A DNA stretch of 64,000 nucleotides from DASRWT01 sp963748485 (GTDB taxonomy: Bacteria; Methylomirabilota; Methylomirabilia; Rokubacteriales; CSP1-6): NCBI GenBank assembly GCA_963748485.1, contig CAVVJF010000009.1:992001-1056000 (forward strand). The letters are read 5' to 3'. The notes beneath the pieces were generated by a model, which was not told the origin of the DNA, made no database searches, and saw only the letters and a list, made by a program, of their open reading frames with translations. The translations under genes and the position numbers were made by a program. Below are positions 33,497-43,591 of the stretch, one piece after another. The stretch's first letter is position 1; every line of letters starts with the position of its first letter.

Positions 33497-33754
33497 ATGA
33501 CACACCGTTACATCGTTGCCTCGGGCCGCCCGGACTACGACATCGTAGTGACCACCGAGCAGCGCTCCAGTGGCGGCTGGGCGGTGGTCGCGAACGTGGT
33601 GCACGCGACGCCGACCGGGCTCAGCACCCTGCCTATCCCGATTCCGTCGTCGGACTTTCCGACGGAGTCCGATGCGCGAGAGACCGGAGTGCGCGTCGCT
33701 CAGGAGTGGATCGGTGAGAACGCGCCGGAGACCGAACCGGGCCCAGCGCGTTGA
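33497..33754 (+). CDS. Small hypothetical protein coupled to a sensor kinase
   Basis: An 85-residue soluble protein, probably one small alpha/beta domain (HRYIVASGRPDYDIVVTTEQ, then GGWAVVANVVHATPTG). No family recognised. The ATG follows the predicted sigma-54 start by about 6 bases, and the stop overlaps the TTG start of the large hybrid kinase (TTGA), so it may modulate that kinase. The first codons (ATGACACA) are the same as those of the regulator gene at 37343. Confidence 0.62.
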   Translation: MTHRYIVASGRPDYDIVVTTEQRSSGGWAVVANVVHATPTGLSTLPIPIPSSDFPTESDARETGVRVAQEWIGENAPETEPGPAR

Positions 33755-36471
33755 GCGCTCCTGAGGACAAGGTCGTCCGGGAGGCCATCCCGAGCGCCTC
33801 GACGTCCGGCTCCCCGCCGCCGGGCGGAGTGAGAGCGCTGCTCGCGCGGCGCGCGTCCGTGCGCGCGCATCTGATCGTCCTCGTCATCGCGGCGCTCCTC
33901 CCGATGGTGGTGTTCACGGCCTGGCTCACCATGAACCTGTCCGGCGAGCGGCGCACCGCCGTCGAGCGCGAGCTCGCCGACACCGCCCGGGCGGTGGCCA
34001 ACACCATCGACCGCGAGCTCTCCGCCGACATCAGCACGCTCACGCTCTTGGGACAGTCGCGCGCCCTCCTCGCGGGCGACCTCGTCCGCTTCCGCGAAGA
34101 CGCCCAGCGTCGCGTCACCGCGCGGGGACACTGGCGGGCAGTGACCCTCGCCGATCCGAACGGGCTAGAGATCCTGAGCACGATGCGCCCGATCGACGAT
34201 CTCCGCCCGGAGCCGGCGCCCGGGGAGCGGGCGAGCCTGGCGCAGCTCGTCGCCACCGGATTGCCGACGGTGAGCCCGCTTCACGTCGGCCCCACCGTGG
34301 CCGACTCCTACTTCGTGATCCGCGTGCCGGTATTCCAGGACGTGCGGCTGCTCCACGTGCTCAGTGCCATGGTCTCCCCCGGCAACATCCGCGACATTCT
34401 CGTCGAGCAGAAGCTGACCGGCGACCGGCTCGGCGTCGTCATCGACACGCACGGCCGCATCCTCGCGCGCAGCCGCGAGCATGCGGAGACGCTCGGCAAG
34501 CCCGCGACCTTCCCCGTCGCCGGTCCGGACACGCCGGGGGTCCGGTCCTGGGCCCGCGGCGTCGATTCGCAGGGCGTCCCCGTCTACTTTACGGTGGCGC
34601 GGTCCAACGTGAGCGGGTGGACCTCGACGGTGGCGGTGGCTGCCGAGGTGATCGATCGGCCGTTCTGGCGCTCGGCCCGCGCGGTGGCGACCGGCGGGGT
34701 CGGCTTCCTCCTCCTCGGCATCCTCGTGGCCACCGTGCTCGGCCGTCGCATCACCGAGCCGCTCCGGCAATTGTCGGCGGTCGCCTACGAGCTCTGCTCG
34801 GGCCGCCTCACCACTCACCCGCGCTCCTCCGTGGCCGAGGTGCACGCCATGGCGGGCGTGCTGCTCGACGCGGGCTATCAGCGCGCGGACGCCGAGCAAG
34901 TCCTCCGCGACCGCGAGGATCGCCTGTCCGCCATCGTCAATCAGGCGACCGCCGGCATCGTCCAGTTCGACCCCGAGGGCCGCTTCACCTTCGTCAACGA
35001 CCGCTTCTGCGAGATCGTCGGCCGCCCACGCGACGAGGTCCTGCTCCGCCCCGTGGAGGACATCGCCCATCGCGACGATGCGCGCGCCTTCCGCGAGATC
35101 CTCGCCGAGGTCGGCGCCACCGGCCGGAGCCGTACCGCCGAGACGCGGTACCTGCGTCCCGGCGGAAGCGCGGTATGGGCGAGCGTCTCGGTCTCGCGCA
35201 TCCGCGGCGCCGGGGTGCCGGGCGTCGCCGCGCTCGCCGTGGTGACCGAGGTCACCGACCGGAAGGCGGCGGAGGCGGAGCGGGCGGCCCTGCTGGCGCG
35301 CGAGCGGCTGGCACGGGCCGAGGCGGAAAAGGCCAACCGCGCCAAGGATGAGTTCCTGGCCACCCTGTCCCACGAGCTGCGGACCCCGCTGAACTCCCTC
35401 CGCCTCTGGGCGGGCGTCCTGCGTCAGCAGCCGCTCGAGAGCGCCACCCTCGCCAAGGCGATCGATACCATCGACCGGAACGCCGCGCTCCAGGCGCAGC
35501 TCATCGACGATCTCCTCGACATCTCCCGCATCGCCTCCGGCAAGCTCCGCCTGGAGGTCCGCCCCCTCGAGCTCCGCTCCGTGATCGAGGCGGCCCTCGA
35601 GACCGTGCGCGCGGCCGCCGAGGAGAAGGGCATCACCCTCGCGCGCGCCGTCGAGCGCGAGGTGGGGCCGGTGCTCGGCGACACAACGCGGCTGCAGCAG
35701 GTGCTGTGGAACTTGCTCACCAATGCGCTGAAGTTCACCCCCGCTGGCGGGCGGATCGACATCTTCCTGCGCCGGCGCGACGGCATGGCCGAGCTGCGTG
35801 TCCGGGACAACGGCCAGGGCATCGCCCCGGAGCTGCTGCCGCGCATCTTCGATCGCTTCCGCCAGGGGGACAGCAGCATGACGCGCCCGCAGGGAGGCCT
35901 CGGCCTGGGCCTGGCCATCGCCCGTCAGCTCGTCGAGCTGCACGGCGGACGCATCCAGGCGCACAGCGCGGGCGAGGGGCAAGGCACCACCATGACGGTG
36001 ATGCTGCCGCTCGCCCACCGCCCCGAGGAGGAGACGGACGGCCTTTCGGCACGCGAGGAGCCGCCCGACCTCAGCTCCGCCCTCGTCGGCGTGCGCGTGC
36101 TCTTCGTCGACGATGACAAGGACGCCCGCGAAGCCTCGATGATGAGCCTGGCGTGGGCCGGCGCGTCGGTCATCACGGCGGCGTCGGCGGCCGAGGCCAT
36201 GGGCGAGATCGAGAAGGCCTGGCCCGATGTCATCGTGTCCGACATCGGCATGCCGGGCGAGGATGGGATCAGCCTCATCGGCCGCATCCGCCGGCTCGAG
36301 GCCGAGCGCGGACGTCCGTCCACCCCGGCGGTGGCCGTCACCGCCTACGCGAGCGACGACGACGCCGCGCGGATCCTCGCCGCCGGCTATCAGGTTCACG
36401 TCCCGAAGCCGGTCGAGCCGTACACCCTCGTCGACATCCTCGCCGGCGTCCTCGAGGCCGGCCGCCGATAA
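33751..36471 (+). CDS. Membrane hybrid histidine kinase (sensor-HAMP-PAS-HisKA-HATPase-REC)
   Basis: A 906-residue kinase. A membrane helix (LIVLVIAALLPMVVFTAWLT) is followed by a periplasmic sensor of about 240 residues that looks like a double Cache domain, a second helix (GGVGFLLLGILVATVLG), HAMP (ITEPLRQLSAVAYELCSGRL), PAS (about 390-505), and HisKA with His541 in LATLSHELRTPLNSLRLW. HATPase_c (LLTNALKFTP, DNGQGIAPE, GGLGLGLAIA) and a receiver (phospho-Asp in IVSDIGMPGEDG, Lys in VPKPVEP) complete it. It starts with TTG overlapping the previous stop; no better start is visible. It probably senses a small periplasmic ligand. The NtrC regulator 0.9 kb downstream is a plausible partner because both genes carry the same enhancer dyad and a sigma-54 promoter. 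Confidence 0.9.
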   Translation: MSAPEDKVVREAIPSASTSGSPPPGGVRALLARRASVRAHLIVLVIAALLPMVVFTAWLTMNLSGERRTAVERELADTARAVANTIDRELSADISTLTLLGQSRALLAGDLVRFREDAQRRVTARGHWRAVTLADPNGLEILSTMRPIDDLRPEPAPGERASLAQLVATGLPTVSPLHVGPTVADSYFVIRVPVFQDVRLLHVLSAMVSPGNIRDILVEQKLTGDRLGVVIDTHGRILARSREHAETLGKPATFPVAGPDTPGVRSWARGVDSQGVPVYFTVARSNVSGWTSTVAVAAEVIDRPFWRSARAVATGGVGFLLLGILVATVLGRRITEPLRQLSAVAYELCSGRLTTHPRSSVAEVHAMAGVLLDAGYQRADAEQVLRDREDRLSAIVNQATAGIVQFDPEGRFTFVNDRFCEIVGRPRDEVLLRPVEDIAHRDDARAFREILAEVGATGRSRTAETRYLRPGGSAVWASVSVSRIRGAGVPGVAALAVVTEVTDRKAAEAERAALLARERLARAEAEKANRAKDEFLATLSHELRTPLNSLRLWAGVLRQQPLESATLAKAIDTIDRNAALQAQLIDDLLDISRIASGKLRLEVRPLELRSVIEAALETVRAAAEEKGITLARAVEREVGPVLGDTTRLQQVLWNLLTNALKFTPAGGRIDIFLRRRDGMAELRVRDNGQGIAPELLPRIFDRFRQGDSSMTRPQGGLGLGLAIARQLVELHGGRIQAHSAGEGQGTTMTVMLPLAHRPEEETDGLSAREEPPDLSSALVGVRVLFVDDDKDAREASMMSLAWAGASVITAASAAEAMGEIEKAWPDVIVSDIGMPGEDGISLIGRIRRLEAERGRPSTPAVAVTAYASDDDAARILAAGYQVHVPKPVEPYTLVDILAGVLEAGRR

Positions 36472-36475
36472 GATC

Positions 36476-36694
36476 CTAGCGGCGAGCGGCGACGATCACG
36501 AGCACGATCCCCCCCAGCACCGCGGCGCCGCCGACGATGGGAGACAGCGGGATGGTTTTCTTTCGCTCCACGCTTGCCTGGAGCGGGCCGACGTCGATGA
36601 CCTTCTCGCGCGTCGTGTACGAGATGCCCTCGTAGCCGAGCGCCACCACGCCGAGGACGATGAGGATGATGCCTACGATCATGCCCGTCTTCAT
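36476..36694 (-). CDS. Small two-helix membrane protein (DUF3185-like)
   Basis: A 72-residue protein: helix one MKTGMIVGIILIVLGVVALG, a polar segment (ISYTTREKVIDVGPLQASVE), then helix two (IVGGAAVLGGIVLVIVAARR). This resembles small DUF3185-type membrane proteins, but the family name is tentative. GGAGGTGAG precedes the ATG. The gene ends 4 bases from the convergent hybrid kinase and is driven by its own sigma-54 promoter. Confidence 0.72.
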   Translation of the reverse strand: MKTGMIVGIILIVLGVVALGYEGISYTTREKVIDVGPLQASVERKKTIPLSPIVGGAAVLGGIVLVIVAARR

Positions 36695-36734
36695 GCCTCT
36701 CACCTCCATGGGTTGTCTGAGGGTCCGGCGGGAC

Positions 36735-36750
36735 TGCAAGAGGAGTGCCT
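36735..36750 (-). promoter_or_regulatory. Sigma-54 promoter of the two-helix membrane protein gene
   Basis: AGGCACTCCTCTTGCA on the minus strand: exact GGCAC-N5-TTGC. The predicted start, about 36724, gives a 30-base leader with GGAGGTGAG. Confidence 0.85.
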
Positions 36751-36760
36751 TACCCGGTAT
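36750..36760. promoter_or_regulatory. Probable enhancer motif between divergent sigma-54 promoters
   Basis: TTACCCGGTAT abuts the minus-strand promoter at 36735 and lies about 95 bases upstream of the csbD promoter at 36854. It contains the quasi-palindrome TACCCGGTA. Its distance suits activation of csbD; for the minus-strand promoter it is too close for normal looping. Confidence 0.5.
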
Positions 36761-36853
36761 CTCTTCCCGTCACCTCTGCACGCGCACCCGCGATCGAGGT
36801 GCGAAAGCGCGGAAGCGACCTCTCCATGCGCACTTGCCGGGCGGAATGGGTCG

Positions 36854-36869
36854 CGGCACAGGGATTGCT
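36854..36869 (+). promoter_or_regulatory. Sigma-54 promoter of csbD
   Basis: CGGCACAGGGATTGCT: exact GGCAC-N5-TTGC followed by T. The predicted start, about 36880, lies just before the AAGGAGGAC ribosome site. Confidence 0.87.
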
Positions 36870-36896
36870 CTCTCCATGGGCCAAGGAGGACAGTCC

Positions 36897-37139
36897 ATGA
36901 ACCGCGACGTTCTTGCTGGGAAGTGGAAGCAGATGAAGGGCAGCATCAAGGAGCAGTGGGGCAAGCTGACGGATGACGACCTCGATGTGGTGGCGGGCCG
37001 ATACGATAAGCTCACCGGCGTGCTCCAGGAGCGGTACGGCTGGGCGAAGGACCGCGCCGAGCGCGAGCTCGACCAGTACCTCGACCGGACCGCGGATCCC
37101 GAGCTCGAGTCCACTCGTCCGTCTCCGCGGATGCGGTAG
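36897..37139 (+). CDS. csbD: CsbD-family stress protein
   Basis: An 80-residue hydrophilic helical protein of the CsbD family: MNRDVLAGKWKQMKGSIKEQ, then WGKLTDDDLDVVAGRYDKLT and GVLQERYGWAKDRAERELDQ. CsbD-like proteins are abundant general-stress proteins of unknown mechanism. The AAGGAGG site 6 bases before the ATG and the sigma-54 promoter fix the start. Monocistronic. Confidence 0.93.
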   Translation: MNRDVLAGKWKQMKGSIKEQWGKLTDDDLDVVAGRYDKLTGVLQERYGWAKDRAERELDQYLDRTADPELESTRPSPRMR

Positions 37140-37242
37140 TCGTTGACTATGAGCGTCGGGGTTTTCGCGAGCCCCGGCGCATGGACGAGCGCGGCGACGC
37201 GATGGATCCGTCGGGTCGCCGCGCTCACTTGCCCCCGGCCCG

Positions 37243-37264
37243 TTACACGGTAATATCTACCCGG
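37243..37264. promoter_or_regulatory. Enhancer dyad upstream of the NtrC regulator gene
   Basis: TTACACGGTA, 5 bases, TACCCGG: same words and spacing as at 33365-33386 (17 of 17 word positions identical). It lies about 50 bases upstream of the sigma-54 promoter at 37313. If the encoded regulator binds here, the gene is autoregulated. Confidence 0.7.
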
Positions 37265-37312
37265 TCGCCCAGACCGGTTCACGTAAGTACGCGACTTTCC
37301 ATAGGGTCGTGC

Positions 37313-37328
37313 TAGCACGTCCCTTGCA
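37313..37328 (+). promoter_or_regulatory. Sigma-54 promoter of the NtrC regulator gene
   Basis: TAGCACGTCCCTTGCA: one mismatch (AG for GG at -24) to the consensus, with the -12 part perfect. The predicted start, about 37339, leaves a 4-base leader before the ATG. Confidence 0.7.
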
Positions 37329-37342
37329 CTCTCCCGCCGGCC

Positions 37343-38728
<1,386 letters not shown>

Positions 38729-38744
38729 TCCGCTCGCCTATGGT

Positions 38745-38782
38745 CGCCGTCGTCCCGCGTCCGCCGCGCGGGCGCGACGGCG
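38745..38782 (+). terminator. GC-rich hairpin after the NtrC regulator gene
   Basis: Outer stem CGCCGTCG / CGACGGCG and inner stem CCCGCG / CGCGGG separated by a small bulge, loop of 7, starting 17 bases after the stop. No U-run follows. It probably marks the transcript end. Confidence 0.45.
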
Positions 38783-38896
38783 GCGATAGCGCGCCCGCGC
38801 TCGAACTCTTCCCCTCGGCTCCCTCGCGGATTTCTGCTAGAGTACGGGCCACCCGAAGCATCCAGGCCCCCTTCCCCTGACACCGCGAGGGCATCG

Positions 38897-40633
38897 ATGG
38901 CCACAACGAGTGTCGCCGAGAAATGGGTGGATGAAGTCGCCGGGCTCACCACTCCCGCCGAGGTCGTATGGTGCGACGGCTCCAAGGCCGAGTACGACCG
39001 CCTCGTCGGCCAGATGCTCGGCGACGGCACCCTCGTGCCCCTCAATCCCCGAACCTATCCCAACTGCTACCTCCACCGCAGCCATCCGACCGATGTCGCG
39101 CGGACGGAGCAACTGACGTTCATCTGCTCCCGCAACAAGGACGACGCCGGCCCCACCAACAACTGGATGGACCCGGGCGAGGCCAAGCAGCGCATCGGCG
39201 GTCTCTTCCGCGGCAGCATGCGGGGGCGGACGATGTACGTGATCCCCTACCTCATGGGCCCGGCGGGATCGCCGATGAGCCGCGTGGGCGTCATGGTCTC
39301 GGATAGCGCCTACGCCACCGCCAGCATGCAGATCATGACGCGCGTGGGCGCGGTGGCCCTCGAGCACATGCGGTCGGACGACGACTTCGTGCCCGGTCTG
39401 CACTCGCTGGGGGACCTCTCGCCGGACCGGCGCTTCATCCTGCACTTCCCGGAGGAGCGGCTGATCTGGAGCGTGGGGTCGGGCTACGGCGGCAACGCGC
39501 TGCTCGGCAAGAAATGCCACGCGCTCCGCATCGCCTCCGCCCAGGCCCGGCAGGAAGGCTGGCTCGCCGAGCACATGCTGATCCTCGGCGTGGAGGATCC
39601 CAGCGGCAAGATCACCTACATCGCCGGCGCCATGCCGAGCGCCTCCGGCAAGACCAACCTCGCCATGGTGATCTCGCGGCTGCCCGGCTATCGCTGCTGG
39701 ACGGTGGGCGACGACATCGCCTGGATTCATGTTGACAAGCAGGGGCAGCTGCGCGCCGTCAACCCCGAGCGAGGCTTCTTCGGCGTCGCCCCCAACACCT
39801 CGGCCAAGACCAATCCCAACGGCATGGCCATGGTCCGGTCGAATACCATCTTCACCAATGTCGCGATGACGGCCGAGCGGGAGCCGTGGTGGGAGGGCAT
39901 GGACACGCCCGCGCCCCCCGGCCTCACCGACTGGCAGGGCAAGCCCTGGCAGCCGGGCGGCGGGCCCGCCGCGCATCCCAACTCCCGTTTCACGGTGCTC
40001 GCGTCCCAGTGCCCGTCCATCGCGCCCAACTGGGAGGACCCCGCCGGGGTGCCCATCTCGGCCTTCATCTTCGGCTCCCGGCGGGCGCACGTGGTGCCGC
40101 TCGTGTTCGAGGCCTTCGACTGGGACCACGGCGTCTTCCTCGGCTCGGCCATGGGCACCGAGACCACCGCCGCCATCACCGGGCAGGTGGGCGTGGTGCG
40201 CCGCGATCCCATGGCGATGATCCCGTTCTGCGGCTACAACATGGCCGACTACCTCTCACACTGGCTCGCCATGGGCAAGCGGCTGAAGAACCCTCCCAAG
40301 ATCTTCCGCGTGAACTGGTTCCGCCGCGACGCCGACGGCAAGTACCTCTGGCCGGGCTACAGCGAGAACGTGCGCGTGCTCAAGTGGATACTCGAGCGCG
40401 TCCACGGCGGCGGGCAGGCCACCGAAACCGCCATCGGCAATGTGCCCGCTCCCGGAGCGCTCGACCTCGCCGGCCTGGACATGCCGCCGGCGAAGCTCGC
40501 CGAGGCGCTCCGCGTCGGCAAGGACGACTGGCTCAACGCCCTCGACGAGCTCGGCCAGTTCTACCAGACGTTCGGCGACCGCCTGCCTCGAGCCATCTGG
40601 GACGCGCACGAGAAGACGGTCAAGAGGCTGTAG
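38897..40633 (+). CDS. pckG: Phosphoenolpyruvate carboxykinase (GTP)
   Basis: A 578-residue cytosolic enzyme converting oxaloacetate and GTP to phosphoenolpyruvate, CO2 and GDP at the start of gluconeogenesis. Family motifs are clear: GPAGSPMSRVGVMVSDSAY, YGGNALLGKKCHALRIAS, the kinase-1a P-loop AMPSASGKTNLAMV, and WTVGDDIAWIH with the metal Asp pair. The P-loop carries Ser250 where GTP-type enzymes normally have a reactive Cys (PSACGKTN). Length and the C-terminal part are normal. Transcribed alone; the intergenic inverted-repeat element follows 35 bases after the stop. Confidence 0.95.
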   Translation: MATTSVAEKWVDEVAGLTTPAEVVWCDGSKAEYDRLVGQMLGDGTLVPLNPRTYPNCYLHRSHPTDVARTEQLTFICSRNKDDAGPTNNWMDPGEAKQRIGGLFRGSMRGRTMYVIPYLMGPAGSPMSRVGVMVSDSAYATASMQIMTRVGAVALEHMRSDDDFVPGLHSLGDLSPDRRFILHFPEERLIWSVGSGYGGNALLGKKCHALRIASAQARQEGWLAEHMLILGVEDPSGKITYIAGAMPSASGKTNLAMVISRLPGYRCWTVGDDIAWIHVDKQGQLRAVNPERGFFGVAPNTSAKTNPNGMAMVRSNTIFTNVAMTAEREPWWEGMDTPAPPGLTDWQGKPWQPGGGPAAHPNSRFTVLASQCPSIAPNWEDPAGVPISAFIFGSRRAHVVPLVFEAFDWDHGVFLGSAMGTETTAAITGQVGVVRRDPMAMIPFCGYNMADYLSHWLAMGKRLKNPPKIFRVNWFRRDADGKYLWPGYSENVRVLKWILERVHGGGQATETAIGNVPAPGALDLAGLDMPPAKLAEALRVGKDDWLNALDELGQFYQTFGDRLPRAIWDAHEKTVKRL

Positions 40634-40667
40634 CGGCCTGTAGCCCTTCGCGTTCGCTTGAAGTCGC

Positions 40668-40816
40668 GGGTGGGGGCGCGGGGCGGGGTGGGGTCGCCGG
40701 ACCACAAGGCACGCGTCCGCTCGACCTGTCGCGGCTGGGCTCCGTCCGGGCGGTTATCGTTCGTATGACGGTCTTCGGGAAATGGGTCCTTGCGACCCCG
40801 CCCCGCACCCCCACCC
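40668..40816. repeat. Inverted-repeat element, core type 1 (copy a)
   Basis: Arms 40668-40697 and 40792-40816 are complementary except for one mismatch and a 5-base extra block in the left arm. Between them is a 94-base core that is, in reverse orientation, the same as the core of the element at 59323-59472. Shared blocks include ACCCATTTCCCGAAGAC, CCGCCCGGACGGAGCCCAGC and ACGCGTGCCTTGTGGTC. The arm sequences of the two copies are unrelated. It lies between convergent pckG and the SDR gene, so it may also act as a terminator. Confidence 0.88.
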
Positions 40817-40857
40817 TCCCTGGTGGCGCCCGTCGTGCGTCGGCGGGCCCACTGAGC

Positions 40858-41607
40858 CTAGGCCATGTAGGAGCCGCCGTTGGCGTGGACGGTCTGCCCC
40901 GTGATGTGCCGGGCCGCGTCCGAGGCAAGGAAGACGATGACGTCGGCGATGTCGTCGGGTGTCGCCATGTGCCCCAAGGGAACGGCGCGACTCAGATCGC
41001 TCATCGCCCGCTCGCTGTGTTCGTAGCGGGGTTGGGCGGTATCGGTCAGACCGGGGGCGACGGCATTGACGCGGATGCCTTGAGGCGCCAGGGCTAGCGC
41101 CATCGCGCGCGTCATCGCGACGACCCCGCCTTTGCTGGCTGTGTAGTGCACGCCCAGCGGCGCGCCGCGAATGGCCTGGGAGGCGAGGTTGATGATGCTT
41201 CCTTTCCGGCCCGCCGCCACCATGGCGCGCGCGGCGGTCTGGGCGCAGAGGAATGTGCCCTTGAGATTCACGCCGAGGACGGCATCCCACTCCTGCTCGG
41301 CGAGATCGAGGAAGGGCGAGCGGGGATAGATGCCGGCGTTGTTCACCAGGATGTCCGGCGCGCCGAGGCCGCGCCCCACGTCGTCCAGCATCGCCTGCAC
41401 GTCCGGCGCGCGGGAGACGTCGCCGCGAATCACGAGGGCGCGACGGCCGAGCGCGCGGATCTCGGCGGCGGCCTTCTCGGCGGCGGCCCGGTCGTCGAGA
41501 TAGTTCAGCGCCACGTCCGCACCCGCGCGCGCCAGCGCAAGGGCGGCGGCGCGCCCGATGCCCTGCTGCGCGCCGGTGACGAGGGCGACGCGCGCCTCAA
41601 GACCCAT
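40858..41607 (-). CDS. Short-chain dehydrogenase/reductase (FabG-like)
   Basis: A 249-residue classical SDR: Rossmann motif TGAQQGIG near residue 12, NNAG in ILVNNAGIYPRS, Ser in INLASQAIRG, the active-site pair YTASK and a C-terminal GQTVHANGGSYMA as in FabG-type 3-oxoacyl or sugar/alcohol reductases. NAD(P)-dependent; substrate unknown. The ATG at 41607 lies 11 bases inside the end of the upstream S9 peptidase gene, so the genes are coupled. Confidence 0.9.
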   Translation of the reverse strand: MGLEARVALVTGAQQGIGRAAALALARAGADVALNYLDDRAAAEKAAAEIRALGRRALVIRGDVSRAPDVQAMLDDVGRGLGAPDILVNNAGIYPRSPFLDLAEQEWDAVLGVNLKGTFLCAQTAARAMVAAGRKGSIINLASQAIRGAPLGVHYTASKGGVVAMTRAMALALAPQGIRVNAVAPGLTDTAQPRYEHSERAMSDLSRAVPLGHMATPDDIADVIVFLASDAARHITGQTVHANGGSYMA

Positions 41608-43591
41608 GCGCGGCCTCGGGGGCGAGGTGCCGGGTAAACCAGTCGAGGATGATGCGGAAGCGCTCGAGGCGGTGGCGGGGCTTGCCGGTGCGGGAGAGCT
41701 CGTGGTTCTCGTCGGGGAAGCGCACCAGCACCGTCTCCTTGCGCTGCTTTTTGAGGGCGACGTAGAGCTGTTCGGCCTGCTCGATGGGGCAGCGCAGATC
41801 GTCCTCGGAGTGGATGATGAGGAGCGGCGTGTGGATGTTCTTGGCGTGAGTGAGTGGCGAGCGCTCCGCGTAGACCTCCGGCATCTCCCAGGGCAAACCC
41901 CCGATCTCGACCTCATTGAAGAGATGCCCGATGTCGCTGGTGCCGAACATGCTCGGGTGGTAGTTCACCGCCCGCTCGGAGCAGGCGGCGCGGAAACGGT
42001 CGGTATGGCCGACCGTCCACGACGTCAGGAAGCCGCCGTAGCTCCCGCCGAGCACGCCGACCCGTGCGGGGTCGATCCACGGCGCGCGTCGCAGGGCCTC
42101 GTCCAGGCCCGCCACCACGTCGGCGAAGTCCCCCCCGCCCCAATCCCCCACCACCGCGCGGGTGAACGCCTCGCCGTAGCCCTGGCTGCCCCGCGGATTC
42201 AGGTAAATCACGCCGTAGCCCGCGCCCGCCTGCACCTGGAACTCGTCGAAGAACCCCCAGCCATACTGCGCGTGCGGGCCGCCGTGAATGTTGAGCAGGC
42301 CGGGATAGCGCCGTCCCTCCGTCCAGCCCGCCGGCTTCATCAGCCAGCCGTCCAGCACGAAGCCGGCGCGCTCGAAGCGGAAGCGCTCGGGCCGGGCGAA
42401 GGCCACGCCGGCCTTCCACTGGCGGTTGACGTCGGTCAGCCGGCGCTCGCCGCTCCCGTCCGCCGCCGCGGTGAAGACCTCGGGCGGCGTCACGGGGTCG
42501 GTGGCGGTGTAGGCGAGGCGGGTTCCGTCGGCGGACGCGGAGAGACCGGTCACCACCCGCTCGCCGCCGATGACGGCGGCCGCCGCCGGCCCGTCGGCGC
42601 CGCTCGCGCGCACGCGATAGATCGCCAGCGAGCCCTGGTCCTCCGCGGCAAACGTGATCCAGGCGCCGTCGGGAGACCAGAGGGGCGCCAGATCCAGGGG
42701 CGCGCAGGAGCGGTCCAGCGCGTCGGTGAGGCAGCGCGGCGTGCCCCCGCCCTCGACGGCGACGGTGAAGACGCGGACGTTCCGGCCGAACTCGTTGTGG
42801 TGACGCCGCCCCAGGTAGGCGAGGGTGCGACCGTCGGGGGAGAAGGCGGGGTGCACCGCCGGGCCCCGCGTGTCGGTGACGCGCCAGGGCTTGCCGCCCG
42901 TCGCCGCTACCACCCAGATGTCCATCGCGTCGTCGAAGTCGCGGTCGTCGTGGCGGGCGGACGCGAACGCGATCCACCGACCATCCGGCGACCACGCGGG
43001 ATCGACGTCGGGCCAATCGCCGAAGGTGAGCTGCGTCGGCTCGCCCCCCGTCGCGGGCACCGTGAACAGGTGGGTCGGCCGATCGTGGATGAAGCCCTCG
43101 CCGTTGAACCGGTACTTCAGCGTGGTGATGATCCGGGGCGGCTTGGATTTCTTGCGCTCCTCCTCGTCGTCCGGCTCCTGCCAGCCGCCGACCCGCGACA
43201 CGAAGGCCAGCCGTTCCCCGTCCGGCGACCACTCCGGCGCGGCCACGCCGCTCTTGAGCCGGGTCAGCGCGATGGGCTCGCCTCCATCGGCAGGCATGAC
43301 CATCAACTGCCCTTTCTTCCCCCGCTCGCGCTCCGAGACGAACGCGAGGCGCGTGCCGTTGGGCGACCAGCGCGGGGCGGTGTCGCGGCCGGGCCCGGTG
43401 GTGAAGCGTCGCGGCGCGCCGCCGGCCGTGTCCACCAGCCAGATATTCGAAAGGTACTCGTCCTTCTCCTGCGACAGCGTGGTCACGACGTACGCCACCC
43501 GGCGCCCGTCGGGCGAGATCCGGGGATCGGAGACGAAGCTGATCTTCAGGAGGTCGTCGGGGCGCATCCCGCGCATGGAGTCCTCGCTCAC
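41597..43591 (-). CDS. S9-family prolyl oligopeptidase / acylaminoacyl-peptidase
   Basis: About 664 residues. The N-terminal two thirds are a WD-like beta-propeller (repeated SPDG words such as DPRISPDGRRVAYVVTTLS and AWSPDGRWIAFASARHDD). The rest is an alpha/beta-hydrolase domain with catalytic Ser in GVLGGSYGGFLTSW, Asp in HSEDDLRCPIEQA and His in DENHELSR. It cleaves short peptides or N-acyl amino acids from peptides. No signal peptide. GTG at 43591 overlaps the stop of the ATP-grasp gene (GTGA); ATG at 43576 or 43567 are alternatives. The end overlaps the SDR start. Confidence 0.9.
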   Translation of the reverse strand: MSEDSMRGMRPDDLLKISFVSDPRISPDGRRVAYVVTTLSQEKDEYLSNIWLVDTAGGAPRRFTTGPGRDTAPRWSPNGTRLAFVSERERGKKGQLMVMPADGGEPIALTRLKSGVAAPEWSPDGERLAFVSRVGGWQEPDDEEERKKSKPPRIITTLKYRFNGEGFIHDRPTHLFTVPATGGEPTQLTFGDWPDVDPAWSPDGRWIAFASARHDDRDFDDAMDIWVVAATGGKPWRVTDTRGPAVHPAFSPDGRTLAYLGRRHHNEFGRNVRVFTVAVEGGGTPRCLTDALDRSCAPLDLAPLWSPDGAWITFAAEDQGSLAIYRVRASGADGPAAAAVIGGERVVTGLSASADGTRLAYTATDPVTPPEVFTAAADGSGERRLTDVNRQWKAGVAFARPERFRFERAGFVLDGWLMKPAGWTEGRRYPGLLNIHGGPHAQYGWGFFDEFQVQAGAGYGVIYLNPRGSQGYGEAFTRAVVGDWGGGDFADVVAGLDEALRRAPWIDPARVGVLGGSYGGFLTSWTVGHTDRFRAACSERAVNYHPSMFGTSDIGHLFNEVEIGGLPWEMPEVYAERSPLTHAKNIHTPLLIIHSEDDLRCPIEQAEQLYVALKKQRKETVLVRFPDENHELSRTGKPRHRLERFRIILDWFTRHLAPEAAHGS

